Assembly: GCA_947088515.1 (NCBI GenBank)
Contig: CAMUHA010000045.1
Location: forward strand, 1 to 18,366
Length of the DNA: 18,366 nucleotides
Reading direction: 5' to 3'
From: an uncultured bacterium
GTDB lineage: Bacteria > Bacillota > Clostridia > Lachnospirales > Lachnospiraceae
Under the pieces are notes generated by a model. It was not told where the DNA came from. It worked only from the letters and a program-made list of their open reading frames with translations, and did no database searches. Both the position numbers and the translations under genes were made by a program. Below, one piece after another: positions 8,186-14,275 of the stretch; position 1 is the stretch's first letter, and each line of letters starts with the position of its first letter.

Positions 8186-8298
8186 TTATTCTGATTTCTT
8201 TACATCAATATAAAGCTTGTTATCATCCTGCCATGAGTAAGAGCCTTAAACCCATCATCACGGATAAAATCTTCTGTATGGTTATTAATCAGGTCCAT
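8186..8298 (-). pseudogene. Small phage gene with an apparent one-base frameshift
   Basis: From ATG 8296-8298 the frame reads MDLINNHTEDFIRDDGFKAL and then leaves into a short tail ending at 8200. One base out of phase, the downstream frame reads SWQDDNKLYIDVKKSE and stops at 8186, directly before the next gene. Joined, the two would give a soluble 37-residue protein; each alone is a fragment. I read this as one gene with a single-base change, or a programmed shift, but the intact form is not in the window. Confidence 0.45.
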
Positions 8299-8356
8299 AT
8301 TTAAATTTTATTTACAACCATATCTTTCCTTCTTTCTTATCTTCCGCAAATAATTT

Positions 8357-8366
8357 GTGGTATAAT
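8357..8366 (+). promoter_or_regulatory. Extended -10 promoter of the 8388 gene
   Basis: TGGTATAAT at 8358-8366 is an ideal extended -10 box; no good -35 is seen, as is normal for this type. Transcription would start near 8373, just before the GGAGGG ribosome site of the gene. It points against the leftward early operon. Confidence 0.6.
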
Positions 8367-8387
8367 ACCCGTATGGAGGGATATACC

Positions 8388-8723
8388 ATGTTTGGCATTA
8401 TAATGAGAATAAAAATGCGCTTCTGCTTAAATAAAATTGAAAAACTGTGTTTCAATGATGAAACCGGCGTTATTTCTGGCAACGATGTTAATAAGCTGTG
8501 CTCCACTCCAAAAAAACTAAAAACATTGCTTGCCCTTGAGGCCAGTGAATGCATCCGCATTACCTGGGCCGATGGGTATAACCGCCCTCTGTGTATCCGT
8601 GAAGGAAAAAGGGCTTCGCTCTATGTTCTGGAACGCTCTGAAATATGGTTTAACCGCTTTCTTGGATTCATTGCTGGCATTCTTACCACCATACTGGCCG
8701 ATTTTGTCATCAATCTGCTATAG
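8388..8723 (+). CDS. Phage membrane-anchored protein, possible moron
   Basis: 111 residues from the ATG at 8388-8390, chosen because GGAGGG lies seven bases before it. The soluble part (1-88) has no known family; it contains KLCSTPKKLKTLLALEASE and a WADGYNRPL segment. A single hydrophobic helix (about 90-110) ends the protein, so it is probably tail-anchored with the domain inside the cell. It has its own promoter and runs opposite to the early operon, which is typical of phage morons expressed in the lysogen. It converges on the tiny gene 8718-8816; both use the palindrome CTATAG as Leu-stop. Function is unknown. Confidence 0.7.
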   Translation: MFGIIMRIKMRFCLNKIEKLCFNDETGVISGNDVNKLCSTPKKLKTLLALEASECIRITWADGYNRPLCIREGKRASLYVLERSEIWFNRFLGFIAGILTTILADFVINLL

Positions 8724-8816
8724 CCCATATTTTCGCATTAGCAGCCTGATACATATGCCCACAATGCATCCTAAAATAAAGGATAGTATTGTCCCATTAT
8801 CTTTTATTGCTTTCAC
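8718..8816 (-). CDS. Small hydrophobic toxin-like peptide
   Basis: The frame gives a peptide of up to 32 residues (VKAIKDNGTILSFILGCIVG, then ICIRLLMRKYGL): a charged start, one membrane helix of about 17 residues and a basic tail. That is the shape of Fst/holin-like type I toxins. A strong GGGGAGG precedes it. The GTG at 8814-8816 is almost touching this site. The codon at ideal distance is ATA (in AGCAATAAAAG), where ATG might be expected. Upstream is a GC-rich stretch with CCCG/CGGG complementarity. No antitoxin RNA can be shown. It could equally be a fortuitous frame. Confidence 0.4.
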   Translation of the reverse strand: MKAIKDNGTILSFILGCIVGICIRLLMRKYGL

Positions 8817-8943
8817 CTCCCCTCTTCCTGCATTACCCGACAGGGGCGGGATTCCGGTCAAACCAATGTCTCAGCGCATGCTTTAGCAGCCTTCAAAGTT
8901 TACTCATCTCCTATTATTATGTAAGATTCTGTACAGGAATAAT

Positions 8944-8960
8944 GTTTAACACTATTTAAC
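8944..8960. promoter_or_regulatory. Operator A (17-bp dyad)
   Basis: GTTTAACACTATTTAAC matches GTTWAA-N5-TTTAAC with one imperfect base in the left half. It lies four bases past the stop of the Cro-like gene, away from the main switch promoters. It is probably bound by CI, Cro or both. Confidence 0.6.
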
Positions 8961-8963
8961 TTT

Positions 8964-9170
8964 TTAACTAAAAAAATATTTTCCATAATCATCCTTATCT
9001 AAATTCAAAAGAGAAGACCATAGTATTATATCTTTCTGTGAAAATTCCGTTTTACAGGTTAATTTTTTTGACACTGAATTTTTTGAGATTCCAACTCTTT
9101 TTGCAAAATTTCCTTGCGTCCCATACATTTCTGTTATTCTCCCCTTTAATTTATTGTATGCGTAAGGCAT
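8964..9170 (-). CDS. Cro-like HTH regulator (DUF739 type)
   Basis: 68-residue DNA-binding protein. MPYAYNKLKGRI followed by a helix-turn-helix (QGNFAKRVGISKNSVSKKL, about 19-37) matches the DUF739 family of phage Cro-like regulators. GAAAGGAGGTAGAAC stands directly before the ATG, a very strong ribosome site. It is the first gene of the leftward transcript and diverges from the CI-type repressor, with operators B and C between them. It is expected to repress the repressor promoter and favour lytic growth. Confidence 0.85.
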   Translation of the reverse strand: MPYAYNKLKGRITEMYGTQGNFAKRVGISKNSVSKKLTCKTEFSQKDIILWSSLLNLDKDDYGKYFFS

Positions 9171-9193
9171 GTTCTACCTCCTTTCTGACCATA

Positions 9194-9222
9194 AGTTTAA
9201 CATCGTTTAACTCTCATGTCAA
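9194..9222 (-). promoter_or_regulatory. Leftward early promoter
   Basis: On the minus strand a perfect TTGACA (9217-9222) is followed after 17 bases by TAAACT (9194-9199). Operator B (9195-9211) covers the -10 and most of the spacer, so repressor binding would block RNA polymerase. It drives the Cro-like gene and presumably the replication operon. Confidence 0.7.
9195..9211. promoter_or_regulatory. Operator B (17-bp dyad)
   Basis: GTTTAACATCGTTTAAC has the GTTWAA-N5-TTTAAC pattern with one mismatch and overlaps the leftward -10. This position gives direct repression of the early transcript. Confidence 0.7.
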
Positions 9223-9229
9223 TGGATTA

Positions 9230-9246
9230 GTTAAACATTTTTTAAC
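9230..9246. promoter_or_regulatory. Operator C (17-bp perfect dyad)
   Basis: GTTAAACATTTTTTAAC is a perfect dyad, GTTAAA-N5-TTTAAC. It lies seven bases upstream of the repressor -35 and eight bases beyond the leftward -35. It could serve repression or activation of the repressor promoter. An extra half-site GTTTAA is at 9260-9265. Confidence 0.7.
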
Positions 9247-9253
9247 TTTTTGC

Positions 9254-9285
9254 TTGAAAGTTTAATAGGATTAGTGTACTATAAT
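9254..9285 (+). promoter_or_regulatory. Repressor maintenance promoter
   Basis: TTGAAA (9254-9259) and TACTAT (9277-9282) are 17 bases apart; an overlapping TATAAT (9280-9285) has a 20-base spacer. The transcript would begin near 9289, giving a leader of about 20 bases before the repressor ATG. Confidence 0.6.
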
Positions 9286-9308
9286 TTTAAAGATTGGAGA
9301 AAGCATAT

Positions 9309-9968
9309 ATGAAGAATGAACTAACTGCAAAACGAATGCAACTTGCCTTGTCAAATTCCAATATGAAGCCACAAGAATTAGCTGAAAAATCTGGTGTAAG
9401 CAAGTCATCTATAAGTCAATATGTTAATGGCTCCCATGCTCCGTCTAATATAAGCAGCGGAAAAATTGGAAATATTTTAGGCATTAACCCTCTGTGGCTT
9501 ATGGGTTTTGATGTAGAAATGAAAGAAAGTATTACACAAGAAAAACACAATTTAACTAACATATATCCCATAGAACTAAAGCGTTTCCCCCTACTGGGCG
9601 AAATCGCCTGTGGAAAACCAATATATGCCAGTGAAGACAGAGAGAGTTATATCATGGCAGGAACAAATATCAAGGCCGATTTTTGTCTAAAAGCTAAAGG
9701 CGACAGCATGATAAATGCAAGGATTTTGGATGGTGATATTGTATTCATTCGAAAACAAGATATTGTAGATAACGGAGAGATCGCGGCGGTTGTTGTAAAT
9801 AACGATAATGAAGCCACATTAAAAAGATTCTTTTATTATGCTGACAAAAGCATGGTAATCCTTAAAGCAGAAAATCCGGCTTATGAGGATATAATTTTTA
9901 TAAATGGGGAACTTAATGATTTTCATATTTTAGGAAAAGCCGTTGCTTTTCAGAGTGATGTTAAATAA
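9309..9968 (+). CDS. CI/LexA-type phage repressor with S24 self-cleavage domain
   Basis: 219 residues. The start is the ATG at 9309, with GGAGAAAG upstream. An N-terminal helix-turn-helix (about 10-42, PQELAEKSGVSKSSISQYVNG) binds operators. The C-terminal half is a peptidase S24 domain: cleavage site Ala100-Cys101-Gly102, nucleophile Ser133 in GDSM, general base Lys172. All are present, so RecA-stimulated self-cleavage and SOS induction are expected. The scissile bond would be Cys-Gly rather than the more common Ala-Gly. It heads the rightward lysogeny cassette and diverges from the Cro-like gene. Confidence 0.93.
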   Translation: MKNELTAKRMQLALSNSNMKPQELAEKSGVSKSSISQYVNGSHAPSNISSGKIGNILGINPLWLMGFDVEMKESITQEKHNLTNIYPIELKRFPLLGEIACGKPIYASEDRESYIMAGTNIKADFCLKAKGDSMINARILDGDIVFIRKQDIVDNGEIAAVVVNNDNEATLKRFFYYADKSMVILKAENPAYEDIIFINGELNDFHILGKAVAFQSDVK

Positions 9969-10005
9969 ACATAAAGATTCATGACACAAAAAAGGGGGAT
10001 TTTAC

Positions 10006-10677
10006 ATGAATAATCTATTTCTTATTATAATATGCATAAGCTTATTGTGCATTCCAGTTTTTATTTTATGGGCTTTAATAAATTTAATCCGAAAGAAGCC
10101 CACTAAAAAGCTTTTTATGTTTTCCGGAATATCCACGATAACTTTGATAATTAGCTTTGTTGGATTTGGGCTTACGATGGATAGGGCAACGTCTGGCACA
10201 AACAATGTAGCGTCTAATTCCTCTTCCACCTTTAAGGAATCTTCCACACTGCAACATACCCAAAAACCTACATCCACACCACTGATTTCTATGGAACCTA
10301 CGTATGAAGATGGAAGCGCCCAAAAAAAATTACAAGATTATGTGGTCAAAATAATTACAGAAAACTATACATATACAAGCATTGAATCAATATCAATTAA
10401 TGAAAACTTGGGAACTGAAGAGAAAGGCGATTACACAATTTTAGCAAGATTAACATGGAACCAGAAAAATAGGGCGTCAACTTCAAAAGAAATGTTATCT
10501 ATGTACTCTAGTGATTTTGCAGCAAGAATTGGAATGGAACAGCCATCTGTCAAAGAAGTGGCTATTTTCTGGACGATACCTTATTTAGACAATGCCAGTG
10601 CTAAATGGTCATTTGAAAGAGTAGACGCGGGTATGCAATTGTCCGATAATATGCTGGATTCTATCTTTGATGAATAA
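10006..10677 (+). CDS. Membrane-anchored protein of the lysogeny cassette, unknown function
   Basis: 223 residues with AAGGGGGATTTTAC before the ATG. Two N-terminal membrane helices (about 3-27 and 38-58) are followed by a Ser/Thr-rich linker (60-90) and a soluble domain (about 100-223), including LQDYVVKIITENY and a WTIPYLDNASAKWSFERV region. With two helices the topology would put the domain on the same side as the N-terminus; if that is outside, the domain faces the surface. I do not recognise the family. Position right after the repressor suggests expression in the lysogen and a lysogenic-conversion or immunity role, which is inference. Confidence 0.8.
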   Translation: MNNLFLIIICISLLCIPVFILWALINLIRKKPTKKLFMFSGISTITLIISFVGFGLTMDRATSGTNNVASNSSSTFKESSTLQHTQKPTSTPLISMEPTYEDGSAQKKLQDYVVKIITENYTYTSIESISINENLGTEEKGDYTILARLTWNQKNRASTSKEMLSMYSSDFAARIGMEQPSVKEVAIFWTIPYLDNASAKWSFERVDAGMQLSDNMLDSIFDE

Positions 10678-10795
10678 ACGAAAAAAGTATGACTATAGAG
10701 CTAAGGCGACTGCCTACAATTAAATTTATAATAAAACTACTTTTTAATTTTGGATTTTATTAAAATAGCATTTCTTAAATATGGGGGACTTACAA
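10678..10795. other. Intergenic spacer before the Ltp-like gene
   Basis: AT-rich spacer with no gene. A possible -10 TAAAAT is at 10761-10766, but no acceptable -35 stands 17 bases upstream. There is no convincing terminator; only a four-base stem (AGGC-GACT-GCCT) near 10704. Confidence 0.3.
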
Positions 10796-11701
10796 ATGAA
10801 AAAACTACTTGATATGTTTTCACTTTTTTTTACAGTTATCAGTCTATGTGCAGCCACACTTGTCTGCTTTATAATATTTGTCTATCCAAACCTTAACAAC
10901 AATTCCTTTGGGAAAAACAAAAATATTTCTTCCCAGAACACTGCCATAATGCAGGCAGATAATGGTTCAGACAATGTAAATTCTTATCAGGACAGCTATC
11001 TGCCATCCGAAATGGCGCCTGACAGTAATATCCCTGTCAGTTATCAGGATACTGTAGTCCAGACAGTGCCGGAAGCAACAAATAATAACATATCACCAGA
11101 ATATCAGTCCGCACTAAATAAAGCAAATGATTACAGCAATATAATGTATATGTCTAAGGCCTCTATTTATGACCAGCTGATTTCCGAATATGGAGAACGC
11201 CTTACTCCCGATGCCGCCCAATATGCCATAGACAATATAAATGCTGACTGGAACTTCAATGCACTGCAAACGGCAAAAAACTACAGTGATACAATGTATA
11301 TGTCCAAAGCGGCCATTTATGACCAGCTGATTTCTGACTATGGTGAAAAATTCACCGCTTCAGAGGCTCAATATGCTGTAGACAACCTAACCACCGATTG
11401 GAATTATAATGCTCTGCAAAAGGCCAAAGACTATCAAACCACAATGAATATGTCAGCAGATGCAATACGTGACCAGCTTACATCTGACTATGGTGAAAAA
11501 TTTACCCCGGCAGAGGCTGATTACGCCGTTTCCAATATCAGCTCTGGCAATAATACAGCAGGCAATCCTGTATTATACGCCATGCCCGTAGAACAGGGAA
11601 ATTCTAACACAAACTATGTTGCAAGCAATCCAGTTCCGGCTACAGGTGGTCAGAGTACAAATGAGAATAGCCTTAATACTTATAGCAATACAGAACAGTA
11701 G
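10796..11701 (+). CDS. Ltp-like triple-repeat membrane protein, superinfection-exclusion candidate
   Basis: 301 residues from ATG 10796 (GGGGGACTTACAA upstream). One N-terminal membrane helix (about 8-32) and a Ser/Asn/Gln-rich spacer to about 105 are followed by three 50-residue repeats (106-155, 156-205, 206-252). Each contains M-S-x2-A/S-I-x-D-Q-L, then YGE and A-x-Y-A/V-x-x-N-I/L. These match the host cell surface-exposed lipoprotein (Ltp) repeat, known from Streptococcus thermophilus phage TP-J34, where Ltp blocks DNA injection by incoming phage. No lipobox is seen (ISLC and TLVC do not fit), so it is anchored by a helix rather than by lipid. The TAG stop is in frame with a further 51 codons encoding a Cys motif. 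Family fit is good; exclusion activity is inferred. Confidence 0.85.
   Translation: MKKLLDMFSLFFTVISLCAATLVCFIIFVYPNLNNNSFGKNKNISSQNTAIMQADNGSDNVNSYQDSYLPSEMAPDSNIPVSYQDTVVQTVPEATNNNISPEYQSALNKANDYSNIMYMSKASIYDQLISEYGERLTPDAAQYAIDNINADWNFNALQTAKNYSDTMYMSKAAIYDQLISDYGEKFTASEAQYAVDNLTTDWNYNALQKAKDYQTTMNMSADAIRDQLTSDYGEKFTPAEADYAVSNISSGNNTAGNPVLYAMPVEQGNSNTNYVASNPVPATGGQSTNENSLNTYSNTEQ
11111..11551 (+). repeat. 150-bp tandem repeats encoding Ltp-type domains
   Basis: Three units start at 11111, 11261 and 11411, exactly 150 bases apart, the last shorter. They diverge at DNA level but keep phase and motif order, so they arose by internal duplication and have been kept under protein-level selection. 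Confidence 0.85.
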
Positions 11702-11857
11702 CAACCAGTTAATGAAAGCAGCACAATGGTCTGGATTGATGACACTGCCAGAAGGTATCACAAGAATGATAGGTGCAATATGGATAGGCCATACATGGTA
11801 ACATTGGAAGAAGCCATTGCCAAAGGAAAAACGCCATGCGGCAACTGTTACAAGTAA
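11702..11857 (+). pseudogene. C-terminal His/Cys domain cut off by an amber codon
   Basis: Directly after TAG (11699-11701) the same frame continues for 51 codons to TAA at 11855-11857. It encodes STMVWIDDTARRYHKNDRC and ends GKTPCGNCYK. The pattern W-x8-Y-H-x4-C ... T-P-C-x2-C is a familiar small C-terminal domain of surface and secreted Firmicutes proteins, probably metal-binding. No ribosome site precedes its internal ATG. A single C-to-T change (CAG to TAG) in a Gln-rich context explains the break. Readthrough would give a 353-residue protein. Confidence 0.7.
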
Positions 11858-11886
11858 TATAGCAGTAAAAAGAGGGGGATTTTGTT

Positions 11887-12138
11887 ATGAGAAGCTCAAA
11901 AATTTCACCCGCTGCCGGCGGCATTTCCATTGTTCTGGGACTCATAGGTATTTTTACGGGAATATATATTATAGGTGGAATTATCGGTATTGCCGGACTT
12001 ATATTAGGATTTATCGGCTATCCTGAAAATAGAAAAGTTTCTTTAATAGGAATATTTCTTTCCTTGGCCGCCATTGCATGGACTCTAATCTTCTACACTT
12101 TATGGGATGCAATCTTCCCTTTTGTAACCGTATTTTGA
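11887..12138 (+). CDS. Small multi-helix membrane protein
   Basis: 83 residues with GAGGGGGATTTTGTT before the ATG. A Gly/Ile-rich pair of helices (about 10-44) and a third (52-75) give a small DUF4190-like membrane protein. It sits between the Ltp-like gene and the Uma2 gene, all on the same strand, and could help anchor or assemble the exclusion protein. That role is only suggested by position. Confidence 0.7.
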   Translation: MRSSKISPAAGGISIVLGLIGIFTGIYIIGGIIGIAGLILGFIGYPENRKVSLIGIFLSLAAIAWTLIFYTLWDAIFPFVTVF

Positions 12139-12175
12139 AACTACCCTGCGCTACTAAATTTAAAGGAGAAAAACC

Positions 12176-12718
12176 ATGGCATTATTACAGGAAAATACTT
12201 ATACAATTAAAGATATTTACGCCCTGCCAGATGGACAGAGGGCAGAACTGATTGATGGACAAATTTATGATATGGCACCGCCAAATACAAGGCATCAGAT
12301 GCTTGTCAGCGAACTTAACATCACAATCGGAAATTATATTCGTTCCAAGGGTGGAAACTGCAAGATATTCCCCGCTCCCTTCGCCGTCTTTTTGAATGAA
12401 GATGACAGGAATTATGTGGAGCCTGATATTTCCATAATATGTGATAAAGAAAAATTGAACGACAAAGGGTGTAACGGGGCGCCGGACTGGATTATTGAAA
12501 TTGTCTCACCAAGTACAGAACGTATTGACTATGGAATAAAGCTTTTCAAATACCGTTCTGCTGGTGTTCGTGAATATTGGGTCGTAAACCCCAGGACACG
12601 CATTATAAATGCCTATGACTTTGAAAATGAAAAAGGAACTCATCAGTACAGCTTTGATGATGAAATTCCTGTATGTATCTATGAAGATTTAAACATTTGT
12701 ATTTCTGCATTATTATAA
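12176..12718 (+). CDS. Uma2-family PD-(D/E)XK endonuclease
   Basis: 180 residues, full length for the Uma2 (DUF820) family. AAAGGAG stands six bases before the ATG. Family marks are GQRAELIDGQIYDMAPP (21-37), VEPDIS with the catalytic Asp near 84-86, WIIEIVSPST with Glu near 107, then KLFKYRSAGVREYWVV. The family has a restriction-endonuclease fold. Its biological role is poorly known, and it is expanded in cyanobacteria and some mobile elements. Presence in a lysogeny cassette raises the possibility of defence against other phages, unproven. Confidence 0.88.
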   Translation: MALLQENTYTIKDIYALPDGQRAELIDGQIYDMAPPNTRHQMLVSELNITIGNYIRSKGGNCKIFPAPFAVFLNEDDRNYVEPDISIICDKEKLNDKGCNGAPDWIIEIVSPSTERIDYGIKLFKYRSAGVREYWVVNPRTRIINAYDFENEKGTHQYSFDDEIPVCIYEDLNICISALL

Positions 12719-12880
12719 TGAAAACAGTCCCAGCGACAGCCAAAACAGCTTTCAGATACCTCCGAAGATGATGTCCTGTAAAATCTTAAACCATCTTCAA
12801 AAGCAACTGCAAATGCCAATGTGCTGGCTGTTATTTTTATCCCCCAAAAGCCATAAAATATAACGGAGGAAAGTACAGCA
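12719..12880. other. Intergenic spacer before the integrase
   Basis: No gene is seen. GAAGATG (near 12763) and CATCTTC (near 12793) form a perfect seven-base inverted repeat with a 23-base loop, and no T-tail follows. CGGAGG near 12864 is the integrase ribosome site. No clear promoter is visible. Confidence 0.35.
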
Positions 12881-14236
12881 ATGTCTAAACCACTAAGATG
12901 CGCTATCTACATCCGTGTATCCACAGAAGAACAGCATTTAAACGGCCTTTCTCTCCCGGCACAGCGAAAAGCCCTGACAGAATACGCGGACGCTAACAAC
13001 TACAATATTGTAGGATATTATGCGGATGAAGGTATATCCGCCCGTAAGTCCATGAAATACCGCAAGGGGCTTCTCTCCCTTCTGGAAGACGTAAAACAGA
13101 ATAAAATAGATATGATTCTTGTCACAAAGCTTGACCGCTGGTTCCGCAATATTAAAGACTATAACATTACGGAGGAAATTTTACAGGCCCATGGCTGCTA
13201 TTGGAAAACTATTTATGAGAATTACGACTCTTCCACTGCTAATGGCCAGATGGTTATTAATATTATGCTGTCCGTCAATCAGGCGGAATGCGACCGGACT
13301 TCCGAACGTATCAAAGCGGTACTTGACTATAAACGCTCCATTGGAGAAGTGACCAGCGGCAAATGTGCGTGTTATGGATATAAAGTTGTAGATAACCGTC
13401 TTGTTAAAGACAAAGAGGTGTCCCACATCATAGAGGATGCTTACCAACACTATTTTACCTGCTACTCCATCCGAAGCACCATTGCATATCTGAATGAGAA
13501 ATATGGAGACGCATCACCTTCCGCTAACAAAATAGACCGTCTTTTTAAGAATGAAACCTATGCAGGAAAAGATAAAGACAATTATAACTACTGTGAACCA
13601 TATATCTCATTGGAGCAATTTATGCTTGCCAGGGAAATTACGCAGTCCAAAGTCCGGCATGGGAAATATCCCCCATACATATTCAGTTCCCTGATTAAGT
13701 GTCCCATATGTGGAAACAATTACACTGGATACAGGAAAAAACATAAGTTGAAATGCGGCGGAGAAAGTGTTTATATCAAATACCGTTGTGGGAATAAATT
13801 TAACAGACATGGGGGTGCAAACCTTACGGAGCACATTTTAGAAGAATACATGACTATCCATGTACCAGAACAGCTTGAAATGGAAATGGCAATGCTGAAG
13901 GCAGACGCAAAAGCAAAGTCCAGAAAAAATCCTTCTGCAGGCATACAGGCGGAAATAGACCGTTTAAATATCCAGTTTCAAAAGGGAAGGATTAGTGAAG
14001 CATATTATGATTCACAATATGAGTCCCTATCTGAAAAATTAAAACAATACCAGGACAATAACAGAATCCGCAGCCTTGAAACCTACCAGCGGCTAAAGAA
14101 CACATTCAGCGGAAACTGGAAGGAACTGTACCAGAAACTGGATAACGCCCACAAAAACACATTCTGGAAAAGTATCATAAAAAGCATAGATATAAACCCT
14201 GACACCCACCAGGTCCAAGGGTTTAAATTTCTATAA
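12881..14236 (+). CDS. int: Large serine recombinase integrase
   Basis: 451 residues. The N-terminal resolvase domain starts CAIYIRVSTEEQ with nucleophile Ser14 and Arg12, and contains LDRWFRN (84-90) with further active-site arginines. A recombinase domain (about 160-260) is followed by a zinc ribbon with Cys274, Cys277, Cys292 and Cys303, then a charged coiled-coil region (about 335-400) and an end domain. This is the normal layout of phage integrases of the Listeria A118/phiC31 type, at the short end of the size range. It inserted the phage into the adjacent transporter gene. Excision would also need a directionality factor, which I do not recognise here. Confidence 0.95.
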   Translation: MSKPLRCAIYIRVSTEEQHLNGLSLPAQRKALTEYADANNYNIVGYYADEGISARKSMKYRKGLLSLLEDVKQNKIDMILVTKLDRWFRNIKDYNITEEILQAHGCYWKTIYENYDSSTANGQMVINIMLSVNQAECDRTSERIKAVLDYKRSIGEVTSGKCACYGYKVVDNRLVKDKEVSHIIEDAYQHYFTCYSIRSTIAYLNEKYGDASPSANKIDRLFKNETYAGKDKDNYNYCEPYISLEQFMLAREITQSKVRHGKYPPYIFSSLIKCPICGNNYTGYRKKHKLKCGGESVYIKYRCGNKFNRHGGANLTEHILEEYMTIHVPEQLEMEMAMLKADAKAKSRKNPSAGIQAEIDRLNIQFQKGRISEAYYDSQYESLSEKLKQYQDNNRIRSLETYQRLKNTFSGNWKELYQKLDNAHKNTFWKSIIKSIDINPDTHQVQGFKFL

Positions 14237-14275
14237 AAATTGGTGTAGTAAACTATACTATACAGTTGAATTCGA
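14237..14275. other. Phage-host junction (attR region)
   Basis: The integrase stop is at 14234-14236. From about 14259 the frame reads Y-T-V-E-F-E-P-H-A-T, which fits a substrate-binding protein, while the bases before (TGTAGTAAACTATACTATACA, read in part) look like a phage arm with imperfect dyad symmetry. Crossover is therefore placed near 14255-14262. The core dinucleotide cannot be read from one junction. Confidence 0.65.

Larger units (their letters stand above)
1..14262. mobile_element. Right portion of an integrated temperate phage
   Basis: The stretch carries a phage replication operon, a divergent Cro/CI switch, a lysogeny cassette and a large serine integrase. The integrase is the last phage gene and directly abuts a truncated host transporter gene. 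The left end is not in the window: no structural, packaging or lysis genes are seen and the other attachment junction is missing. The right boundary is estimated at about 14,255-14,262, where the reading frame begins to look like a substrate-binding protein (Y-T-V-E-F-E-P). The exact crossover cannot be fixed without the empty site. Whether the phage is still functional cannot be judged from this part. Confidence 0.9.

Noticed and set aside
8312..8330. Hexapeptide frame MVVNKI after AAGGAAAGAT on the minus strand
   Set aside because: It has a ribosome site but is too short to support as a gene or leader peptide without conservation data.
8530..8886. 118-codon rightward frame overlapping the 8388 gene
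   Set aside because: It is a shifted frame of the 8388 gene without a start signal.
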